Positions 53,256 to 62,164 of a stretch of DNA of 64,000 bases are shown here, in pieces; position 1 is the first letter of the stretch; each line of letters starts with the position of its first letter. The notes beneath the pieces are model-generated. The model was not told the DNA's origin and ran no database searches. It saw nothing but the letters and a program-made list of their open reading frames with translations. The position numbers were made by a program, and so were the translations under genes. Source of the DNA: Lucinisca nassula (Eukaryota > Mollusca > Bivalvia > Lucinida > Lucinidae); NCBI GenBank assembly GCA_963580285.1, contig OY757026.1:50877143-50941142 (forward strand), read 5' to 3'.

Positions 53256-53402
53256 GATATCTCATTTATTATGCTGCAAAGTTATTTTACACGGCATTTG
53301 ATCCAAGATTTTCGCACTTTTATCGCCCGAGTTAGTTCAATAACAATATTTATCATATGACGTCGCGTCTGAGAGTGTAATAACGTCATGTATTATTATC
53401 GA

Positions 53403-53420
53403 TAATCCACTAGTGGATTA
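53403..53420. repeat. Perfect 18 bp palindrome
   Basis: TAATCCACTAGTGGATTA reads the same on both strands. Possibly a binding site or chance. Confidence 0.7.
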
Positions 53421-53574
53421 AATATGCAAACTAGCTAGATACGTCCCGTAACGTTACATGTACGACGTTCTTAATGACGTCGCGTTTACTAACGGCGGAA
53501 TGTTGACATTTTTGTAAATAATCGTGAATAAAATACGCTTTTAATGTCATATGATAAATGGAATCTTGCATTCG

Positions 53575-53693
53575 TGCTCATGTATTATTGAATTTATTAA
53601 ACTCGTTGAGGAAAAGGGATAAACTACTCGGCAGAGCCTCGCATTTTATCCCTTTTCCTCAACTCGTTTAATAAATTCAATAATACATGAGCA
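53575..53693. mobile_element. Hairpin element with 49 bp arms
   Basis: The arm 53575-53623 ('tgctcatgtattattgaatt' to 'ggaaaagggataaa') is matched by its complement at 53645-53693 with two mismatches, leaving a 21 base loop. No coding. Confidence 0.85.
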
Positions 53694-53799
53694 CTCATGT
53701 AAGATCCTCTATAACTACTAACGATCTCGCTAAATTTGCGTTGTTTTGAACAACAACACTATGTACCTCTGTTGTGCACTATCTCTAGCGTTGCATTTA

Positions 53800-54033
53800 T
53801 ATAATGTTATTAATCAAGTAATTTCGTATTGGCCCAGGTACAGGTCAGAGATCTGCTGTATTGGCACGAGGTCGAAGGCCGAGGCCAATACAGCTGACCG
53901 AGGACCTGTAACTGGGCCATTACGAAATTACTTGATTAATGACAATTTTATTAATTGACGCAATTAAAAACATGATTTATATGATTTTTGAATATTGGTT
54001 GACCTTGTGTAATATAGGATAATCAATTATTAA
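53800..54033 (+). mobile_element. FB1 hairpin element, copy 3
   Basis: 'attaatcaagtaatttcgta', 'ctgctgtattggcacgagg' and their complements form the hairpin; the tail runs to 'gataatcaattattaac'. Collinear with copies 1 and 2. Confidence 0.75.
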
Positions 54034-55135
54034 CAACCTGTTCTAAACCCTGCATCGGCACTGAAGTATAAGAATCTTATATGGATGTTTAAATCCGTTT
54101 CGAGGGTCAATGTCCGGCATCACGAGGCTTGCCGAGGTCACCTGACACGTAGTAACGAAATGAGCTTTTGGGATCACTTTTTGTCGGTCGTGCATGTGTC
54201 CGTACGAAAGTTTTTTCTTCAAACGATATCTTCTCCTACTGATCGGATTTTGACCAACTTCACATGAATGATCCTTATGCGATCCCCTTTCAAAGGTTTT
54301 CAAATGGTCCCGGTCTATTGAACATCTAGGTCACAGGAGCCAAAAATAGATTTTTTTACTGAAAATCTTCTTCTCTGAAACCGCATGGCCAAGGTCTTTG
54401 ATATTTGGTATGAAGCTTTATCTGGTGGACCTATACCAAGATTTTTCAAATTATAGCCCTTGGGCCAAACGTATCCCCGCTCCGGGGCCCTTTGGTTTTT
54501 ACATTGACTTATATAGAGAAAATCTTCAAAAATCTTCTTCTCTGAAACCGCAATGCCCAGGTCTTTGATATTTGGTGTGAAGCAGCATCTACTGGACCTC
54601 TATCAAGATTGACCAAATTATAGCCTTGGAGCCAAAAATGTCCCCGACCCGGGGCCCTTTGGTTTTACATAGACTTAAACAGGGAAAATCTTTAAAAATC
54701 TTCTTCTTTGAAACCAGAAGGCTCATGCGTTTGATATTTGGTATGAAGTTTCGTCTTGTGGACCTCTATCAAGATTATACAAATTATAGCCATGGCACCA
54801 AAAATACCCCCGCCCCGGGGGCCTTTGGTTCTACATAGACTTATATAGGGAAAACCTTTAAAAATCTTCTTGTCTGAAGCAAGAAGTCTCAGGTGTTTGA
54901 AATTTAGTATGAAGCTTCGTTTTGTGACTGATATCAAGATTGTTCAAATTATAGCCCTTGGAGCAAAAATGCCCACGCTCCGGGGTCCTTTGCTTGTTTA
55001 GCTCACCTGAGCCGGAGGCTCTGGGGGAGTAATGGTCATCGGTCGTTCAAATTATAGCCCTGTGGGGCAAAAAATGCCCCCGCCCCGGGGCCCTTTGGTT
55101 GTTTAGCTCACCTGATCCGAAGGCTCCGGGGGAGT
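54034..55135. repeat. ~165 bp satellite, about five units with leader
   Basis: After a leader with 'gatatcttctcctactgatc', units contain 'aatcttcttctctgaaaccg', 'gtctttgatatttggtgtga' and 'gccccggggccctttggttt' at about 54367, 54533, 54702 and 54866. Two copies of 'tagctcacctgagccggagg' follow. Confidence 0.8.
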
Positions 55136-55159
55136 TATGGTGATCGGTCATCGTCCGTC

Positions 55160-55852
55160 GCTGAACCTATGTTACTCCGCGCGGTAATCACTACGCCTTA
55201 AGGAGTCCTCCCTGAAATTATACGCGACCCCTGTATGCGTCCTTCATGTTGCAGACACGTTTGTCTGACCCTACCATAGATACGCCAAGTATGGATTACC
55301 ATCTTGGCTTGACGAAGTAGAAGATTAGATGCTACTACTGGCCACGGGTCATGGAAGATGCTTGAAATTAACGAAAACCTCATAATAATTTCTGATAACC
55401 TCAACTTTCCATATTCTCTCCCTGATGTGTGATGTTATGCCCGAGCAAGTGGGGCTTGTGGAACTTTCAAGATAATTTGACTTTTGACAAATGAGATAAT
55501 TGAAAGCGACCCATCATTACACGGGAAACCTGCGTACACAGATCACTAGGAGCGGGCAAGAGAGCGTTATATCAACGTATATTCGACGTCAACGGTCATA
55601 ACGTCAACGTCAATTTGACGTACGACGTTGCGGCCTAATACACGTGGTGGGACTGATATAACCTCAGTGGATCAAAGTTTACCACATTTAAGACAAAACT
55701 ATCACACTTAAGAAACGAGCTTATACATGTACAAATAAAATACAGAAACATTACACGTTTAAATGATTGAAGTTGTCCCTTAGAACGCCATTGCGCAAAC
55801 ATCAAATGCGTTACCATAAATATAATGTTCTTCTAACAAAATAAATGGCTGA
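55160..55852 (-). repeat. Partial LTR (left), second retrotransposon
   Basis: Nearly collinear with 61026-61852: 'cgcctgtatgcgtcc' type phrases, 'tatggattaccatcttggc', 'gacgtcaacggtcataacgt' and 'cattacacgtttaaatgatt'. The part equivalent to 60720-61025 is missing. With the right LTR it brackets the internal region at 58.36-60.72 kb. Confidence 0.7.
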
Positions 55853-56339
55853 AAATGACGATGCAAAAGTTTGCCGTTGTTCCCTACTTCTGCCAAGAAT
55901 ACGGACCGCGCCCATACGTTAGAATAGTATCACTGTTCTAACGAGTACCCACAATTCGCATGCCAAAGCATTCAAAAACGAAAAAAAAATGATTGCATCA
56001 ATGTCATAATAACATTGCAGCGACAATGAATCGCTTGGAGTACTCTAATATAAGTACACCGACTCAAAACTAAGAATGAAGGCTACTCCCTCATTATGGC
56101 CACAAGTCGTATAATGCTGGGACTCCTCGCCTTGCCAACTGACGACGAGTAAAGGATATCATTTTTTCAACCATCATCGAGTACAGTATGGTCGCCCAGT
56201 TTTACAGGCTAGACCGGCGAGCACAATGCATTGTACTCCCCTCAAAATAATAACTGAAATATCTGCTGGGAGCCATATTATTGCGCATAGACGCAATAGG
56301 CGTTTGATCAGAGTCTGCAGCCTGGCAATATTTCATTAA
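55853..56339. other. No recognised gene
   Basis: Contains a C-repeat-like 'ctaacgagtacccacaattc' at 55937 and otherwise unplaced sequence. Confidence 0.4.
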
Positions 56340-56985
56340 ACATATGTTATCTCCCTTCCATTATCTACCTTGGTAGATCATATGCATAGCTTCTAGGTTA
56401 ATAACCACTCTCTGACAACTGCGTCAGGGAGTCGACTCTTAGGCTCAGCGGTTAGAGCACTACACTTTCATCCGAGCGACCCGGGTTCGAATCAAACCAT
56501 AGGCGGGGAAGACTTTCGGATGAGTCTTTAAACCGAGGTCCCGTCTCCGTATGACCTTAGCTGTTGGTGGGACGTAAAACTCAAACACTCACTCACTCAC
56601 CATAGGCGGGGATGTTTTCAGGCTATGCTTCTTTCGTTTGTTACGGCTTTCATGTCGTAAGATGGGGCTCATCCTTGATCGGACTTTACATGCCAGAATT
56701 GGCTTCGTGTCGAAGTTGGCATTCTTCAAGTCACCATAAATGATGACTTCCTTGAAGAGGGGGTGTGTTACCTCCCTTCCATTATCTACCTTGGTAGATC
56801 AAATGCATAGAGTCTAGGTTTATAACCACTCTCTGACAACTGCGTGACGGAGTCGACTCTTTGGCTCAGCGGTTAGAGCACTTGACTATCATCCGAGCGA
56901 CCCGGGTTCGAATCCCACCATAGACGTGGATTTTTTCAGGCTATGCTTCTTTCGTTTGTTACGGCTTTCATGTCGTAAGAACATA
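56340..56985 (+). mobile_element. S2 SINE, tandem dimer
   Basis: Two copies, at about 56346 and 56770, with 'tctaccttggtagatca', 'aggctcagcggttagagcac' and 'gggttcgaat', plus the long spacer also seen in the trimer at 26.6 kb. An S5-type tail 'gagtctttaaaccgaggtcc' to 'gacgtaaaactcaaacac' is inserted between the tRNA-like head and the end of the first copy. Confidence 0.75.
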
Positions 56986-56989
56986 TCAT

Positions 56990-57215
56990 TGAGTCTGATC
57001 AGTCTTTAAACATCATGGTGTAGCTTATATTTTCTTGTCCTTTCGGATCATTGATTCCTTTGTGGAATTTTGAAGATATCTGAGGGTCACTGATGAGGCC
57101 TAATTGGCCGAAACTAGCTAGTCTGGCCCAGAAAACATGTACACTCGATATTGTTCACTTCTGTGGTGTATTCCTTGCTTCCAAAGGATAACCTTTTATA
57201 GAACATATTTAAACG
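56990..57215 (+). repeat. Repeat shared with 61.96-62.16 kb
   Basis: 'atattttcttgtcctttcgg', 'gaggcctaattggccgaaac' and 'ccttgcttccaaaggataac' recur on the same strand beyond the right LTR, so both LTRs of the second element are followed by related DNA. Confidence 0.7.
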
Positions 57216-57810
57216 AAAGAAGAGAAAAAAAACGTACATTAACAACATTACTGCGAAAATTCATTGCTGCGTCTGTTCAGGACCTTCAACGCAATGAAGC
57301 GCCGATAATGATGATGTGTGTGATCTAAAACTGCGCCTGATCAAATTTTACACAAATTATATTGCAAAAAGATGCACGCGTGCCCTATACGCATGTCTAT
57401 GAACAAACGCCGTAATACACGGTAACTATTTATCCTAATGCAGTTATCTGCCCCCACAATGAACGGTACATAAATCGCCAAAATTATCAACCCTTACTAT
57501 GTATCAGAATCAGAATTGTTACTGGTGACACGTCAAATGACATTCATACACCAGGATGAAAGCAACATATCAAGCGCTTTAGATCCATTTCTGCTCTGCA
57601 CAACACTAAGAGGCCACTCGAATGTGTTGTACAGGGAAAAAATGGCAATATTAACACAAAAAGGATACTGACAAGCAAGAAAAGTGCTGCATCTAAGAAT
57701 CAAAGATAATGAATAAAACTCATTTTACTCACTGCTACCGGCCTAAGCTCGATACTGCAACATCGGCTCTGGAAATAGTGTCCCACAACCAATGTTGAGC
57801 GGTCCGTTAC
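57216..57810. other. No recognised feature
   Basis: Short open frames only; it may be 3' internal sequence of the retrotransposon. Confidence 0.4.
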
Positions 57811-58076
57811 TTATATAGGAATAGGATCAGCACACGCGATGGCCTTGCCATAATAGTTCGCAAAAGGCGGGTTGCCCGACCGACACGTCACCTGTATGGA
57901 GTATTGCACAGGCCAGCCAACAGAGAATAACAGAGGGTTCAAGAAGGTTAGTTCGTTACAAAGTATGCCCCCTGAATAAGATATGTCTGATGTGACAGAC
58001 GTAACTTCCATCAAGAACATACGTTTAGTTGTGTGCAGCTCCGAAACCGTCCGCAAAACCGAAGAAACCTCCGTTT
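57811..58076 (-). CDS. Open frame of unknown nature
   Basis: On the minus strand the stretch reads TKRMFLMEVTSVTSDISYSG, then CNELTFLNPLLFSVGWPVQY and CRSGNPPFANYYGKAIACAD before a stop. Composition looks protein-like (Gly, Cys and aromatics) and there is no homologous repeat in the window. It lies between pol and the left LTR of the decayed retrotransposon, so it may be part of its 3' region or an unrelated exon. I do not recognise it. Confidence 0.3.
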
Positions 58077-58362
58077 ATCAAGGAAAATAATTGGACAGTT
58101 TTCTTGACAAGGCCTAACTACCGTAGCACATAAAGGTATTATAATTTGGCTAACTTGTCAATATGTCAGAATTGCTCTCTTGTAAGAGAACAAGTAATTG
58201 CATGCCTATAAGTTTCGGGTTGAAAAATAAGAAACACGTTGTCGTGACAAAAGTTTGGGAGGAAAAGGATGTGAAAGGTTTCCTTTTTTCTTAACTATCG
58301 ACAAGAGGTTCTTGCTAACCTGCACACAACAGCTATATACAACAATATACATACAGCTATGT

Positions 58363-59145
58363 TCATGATCTACTGAGATAATCAGCCCCTACATTATCCG
58401 GTCCTCGGATGGCTATGATTCAGAATCGATAGGGCTGAATCGTTAATGCCAATCTCATGATACGATGGTTAAGTCTCTTGGCGGACTGCATGTACTGCAG
58501 AGGCTTGTGGTCAGTTTCAAGCCAAAACGCTACCCCAAAAAAATACATGTGGAACTTCTCCATTCCCATATAATGGCTAAACATTCCTTTTCAATGGCAG
58601 AGTAGTTGATTTCCCTAGGTAGAAGTTTCCTACTAGCATACACTATTGGAAGTTTACCTTCATCCTCAAACTCTTGTAGAAGGACGGCACCAATGCCCGT
58701 GTCTGATGCATCGGTTCTAAGAATAAAGGGATGACTGTCATTAAACAAGGGCAGGCGAAGAATAGGGCTAGATGTGAGCCTATTCTTCAACACCTGAAAA
58801 GCTTTTTCATGACAGTCTTGCCAATCCTTGATGTTGTTAGGTATGTCCTGCTTTGTCAGATCAGTTAACGGGAAAGCTATGGTGGCGAAATTAGGCATAA
58901 GTCTCCGATAAAACCCTGTCAATCCAAGGTAAGATCTGATGTGATTCATAGTTTTGGGTCTGGGTGCCTCCTTAATGGCATGAACTTTGTCTTCTTGTGG
59001 TTTTAACGTCTGTTCGACGATACTGTGACCAAGACAATCAATCTTATCAAACTCAATCATGCATTTCGAAGGTTTCGCCGCCAAACCAGCTGACCTGAGG
59101 CGGTCAAGAACCTGACATAGATACGTCACATGCTCCCTCTATGTT
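58363..59145 (-). pseudogene. RT C-terminus (thumb/connection) and RNase H of a Ty3/gypsy element
   Basis: The frame 58530-59129 starts TYLCQVLDRLRSAGLAAKPS and holds the usual CLGHSI, YLGLTGFYRRLMPNFA and the RNase H motifs FILRTDASDTGIGAVLLQ (catalytic Asp) and SAIEKECLAIIWEW (Glu). A frameshift near 58540 separates it from LETDHKPLQYMQSAKR (Asp) and NVGADYLSRS, which ends at the stop 58363-58365. RNase H would remove the RNA template during reverse transcription. An in-frame stop also lies near 58433. Confidence 0.85.
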
Positions 59146-59606
59146 TGGGTAAATATCCAAATAGCATCAACAAAACTGTCAACATTTGGAAGGACACGCA
59201 AAACCTGACGCATTAGCCTACAGAATGAGCACTGGTATTTACCAATCCAAACGGCATAGTTTTAAATTGGAAATGCCCTTTACGAGTTTCAGATGAAGTC
59301 AGAGGTTTTGCCGCCTCGGCGAGGCCTAACTGCCAATAGCCTTTACAAATATCCATTTTCGTGAAGTACCTATGGCCGGACATTATATTTATAACTTCTT
59401 CTATATTCGCATAGGTTCTGCATTGAATTCCGTAATCTTATTTAGCTTACGGAAATCGATACAAAACCGTATCGACCCGTCCTTCTTTAGTATAAGAACG
59501 ATCGGCGAGGATCATGGCGTAACTGAGGGCTCAATAACATGAACGCAAGCATTTCCTGAAGTTATTTTCCCTTGACGTCACGCATTTATATGGGATAGGA
59601 TAACCC
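59146..59606 (-). pseudogene. RT palm/fingers remnant, catalytic motif lost
   Basis: Recognisable motifs in shifting frames: LKKDGSIRFCIDFRKLNKI (59440-59500), KMDICKGYWQLGLAEAAK, then FQFKTMPFGLVN, and at 59163-59174 FVDA where Y/F-x-D-D is required. The second catalytic Asp codon is GCT (Ala). Stops and frame changes occur before and after. Continuous with the RNase H remnant downstream. Confidence 0.82.
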
Positions 59607-59967
59607 TTAGACCCTACCCTTGGTCGTCAGCAGTTTTATATCATGTTTGATTAGGTCAGTACGACCCGGTATACTCGTCAATACGTCCGGAACCTTACTT
59701 ATGAGCGACTTGATTTCACCTTGTTGTTCCTTTGTTAACTTGTCCGAAACTTGGAGTTCTTCAAATGATTCATTATCAGTTCCTATTCGGAAAATACAGT
59801 CATTTAATGATAATACGTCGCTCTTATCACCCTCAGTGGAAGGTAATGATTCTGCTGACAAAAGACAATGTGACGCAGTATGCCGTTCGACGTACTGTTT
59901 TAGCATATTTGCATATGTCTTCACTATCTATGTCTACATCATTTCTATAGTCCATTTTATTAACTAA
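59607..59967 (-). pseudogene. Integrase-to-RT connector of a Gmr1-like pol
   Basis: The frame reads MKTYANMLKQYVERHTASHC and later LTKEQQGEIKSLISKVPDVL, TSIPGRTDLIKHDIKLLTT. The first block normally follows the integrase C-terminal domain, and the second normally precedes RT. Finding both in one frame shows that integrase is joined upstream of RT in this element. A ~20 codon stretch links it to the GDKVLILPP block at about 60030. Confidence 0.78.
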
Positions 59968-60700
59968 ATCCTCAACTACATACTGGCCTTTCCATTGTAA
60001 TAGCAATTTGTTGCTACTAGTGGGAGGTAAAATGAGAACTTTGTCTCCAACTTCGAACTTGCGTGACTTCGCGCGCGTATCATAGTACTTTTTGTTGCCT
60101 TATTTCAGTCTCCTAAGGTTTTCATGTACTAATTCACACGTTTACTCAATTCTATGTCGCAAATCAATAACATATTGATAAGTTGAATGCACCTGTTCGT
60201 CCTCTACCTCATCTGACCAAGGCTCCCTCAAAATAGACATTGAGCCTTTGACATTACGACCAAACAACAGTTCGAAAGGCGAAAAACCAAGACTGTCTTG
60301 AGGAACTTCTCTTACAGCAAACAACGATGCGGGACAAGACTTATCCCAGTCTCTGGTTCGTTCAGCACTCAACTTGCGCAGCATCTGCTTCAGGCAAGCA
60401 TGAAATTTTTCAATAAAGCCATTGGTCATCGGATGATAAACAGATGTCGTTAACTTCTGTAATGACAGCAACCTACTGACCTCCTTCATGACCTCATAGG
60501 TAAATTGGGTCCCACAGTCTGAAAGCAACACATCAGGAACACCAGCTCAACTGAACATCTCGACAAGGACCTCCGCTACCCGCTCAGTTTCAATACTAGG
60601 CAATGTCACCGCTTTAGGATAACGCATGGCATAATCAATTAAGGTCAAAATGTACCGGGACTTATGACCAGACCGAGGTTCAATGTCTATTTTGAGGGAA
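59968..60700 (-). pseudogene. Integrase core and C-terminal domain remnant
   Basis: The frame 60142-60531 starts LLSDCGTQFTYEVMKEVSRL and holds NGFIEKFHACLKQML; the Asp and Glu are 35 residues apart, as in D,D-35-E integrases. Upstream, across a stop at 60547-60549, RYILTLIDYAMRYPKAVTLP is the first part of the core. Downstream RKFEVGDKVLILPPTSSNKL and QWKGQYVVEDLVNKMDY is the C-terminal domain. The N-terminal zinc region is missing: the core is joined to primer-binding-site sequence at about 60700, implying an internal deletion. Integrase would insert the cDNA; this copy is dead. Confidence 0.85.
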
Positions 60701-60706
60701 CTCCGG

Positions 60707-60718
60707 CTTCTGACACCA
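60707..60718 (-). other. Primer-binding-site-like sequence
   Basis: The complement reads 'tggtgtcagaag' directly after the LTR end 'cttgaca'. It shares TGGTGTCA with 6539-6546. Confidence 0.6.
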
Positions 60719-61462
60719 ATGTCAAGTGACTTCCGGTGAGTAGGAGGTTGAGCTGGCCCGCGGCCTCACAGACACCCAAAGGCCGCGTGCGTCAAGATTG
60801 ACGAGGGGTTGTCTAATCGAGAAAAAAAAAAACAAGGTCAAAGTGACACAAAAACTTATTTATTTACAACGTCACTTCAATAAATCAAACAGTACAAACA
60901 ACACGAACTCACACTCACATGGATCAAAAAGTTATGCATGGTCATGTACATTATGCTCTTAGGAGCCTTATGTTAATTCCTTAACTGTTCACCCTGAACC
61001 ACTGGTATTTAACTGTTCATTTCTTGAACATACGTTACTCCACGCGGTATTCACTACGCCTTTAATGAGTCCTCCCTGAAGTTGATCGCGACGCCTGTAT
61101 GCGTCCTTCATATTGGAGATACGTTTATCTGACCCTACAATAGATACGTCAAGTATGGATTACCATCTTTGCTTGACGAAGTGGAAGATTAGATGCTACT
61201 ACTGGCCACCGGCCATTGTAGATTTCTGAAATTAACGAACACCTCATAATAATTTCTGCTAACCCCAACCTTCCCTATTCTCTCCCTGATGTGTGATGCC
61301 ATGCCCGCACAAGTGGGGGATGTGAAACTTTCAAGATAATTTGACCTTTGATAAATGCTATAATTGAAAGCGACCCTTCATTGCACGGGAAACCTGCGTA
61401 CACAGATCACTAGGAGTGGGCAAGCGAGCGTTATATCAACGTATATTCGACGTCAACGGTCA

Positions 61463-61487
61463 TGACGTCAACGTCAATTTGACGTCA
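61463..61487. promoter_or_regulatory. Paired CRE-like sites in the LTR
   Basis: TGACGTCA twice, 17 bases apart start to start, with two further 'aacgtca' half-sites. CRE sites bind CREB/ATF proteins in animals, so these may have been LTR promoter elements. Confidence 0.5.
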
Positions 61488-61639
61488 CGACGTTGCGGCC
61501 GAATACACGTGGCGGGACCAAAGCTTACCACATTTAAGACAAAACTATCACACTTAAGAAACGCGCTTATACATGTATAAATAAACTACAGAAACATTAC
61601 ACTTTTAAATGATTGAAGTTGTTTCTAAGAACGCCCTTA

Positions 61640-61810
61640 AACCTGTCTTGGTGGCTACCTCTATTAAGCAAGCAACCTGTCTTAAGCAAGCAGGCAATCA
61701 GTTCCCTAAAAGGAAAATAAATTAAAATCCACATGTGCTAAGCAAGCGCCTGTCTTAAACAAGCACTTTTTGAATATCCCATTGGTGCTTGCTTAATACA
61801 GGTTGGACTG
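61640..61810. mobile_element. Small MITE-like insertion in the LTR
   Basis: 'aaacctgtcttggtggctac' at the left and the complement of 'ggtgcttgcttaatacaggt' at the right are inverted; inside 'cttaagcaagc' recurs. Absent from the left LTR. Confidence 0.6.
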
Positions 61811-61852
61811 TATAATGTACTTCTAACAAAACATATGGCTGAAAATGACAGT

Positions 61853-62160
61853 GTATTCCTTGCTTCCAAAGGATAACCCTTTTATAGAACATATTTAACG
61901 TCACTACAGCCGATGTGTGGGAATGTGTGGCGGCCGTAAAAAGTCTCCCTGCCCTACAACATAGTGTAGTTTATATTTTCTTGTCCTTTTGAATCATTGA
62001 TTCCATTGTGGAATGTTGAAAATATTTTGAGGGTCACTGATGAGGCGTAATTGGCCGAAACTAGCTAGTCTGGCCCAGAAAACATGTACACTCCATATGT
62101 TCCAGTTTTGTGGTGTATTCCTTGCTTCCAATGGATAACCCTTTTATAGAACATATTTAT
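61853..62160 (+). repeat. Repeat shared with 57.0-57.2 kb
   Basis: 'gaggcgtaattggccgaaac' and 'ccttgcttccaatggataac' match; the latter phrase occurs twice here (61859 and 62121). Confidence 0.65.
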
Positions 62161-62164
62161 ATTA

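Larger units (their letters stand above)
60720..61852 (-). repeat. LTR (right, 5' LTR of the minus-strand element)
   Basis: Shares 61026-61852 with the partial LTR at 55160-55852. It ends in CA (complement of 60720-60721) next to the primer-binding site. Two perfect CRE octamers TGACGTCA lie at 61463-61470 and 61480-61487, in a cluster of 'acgtca' motifs; both are altered in the left LTR. An insertion at about 61640-61810 interrupts it. Confidence 0.75.

Noticed and set aside
54626..54937. Open frames in the ~165 bp satellite
   Set aside because: Frames follow the repeat unit on both strands and break at unit differences; no coding constraint is visible.
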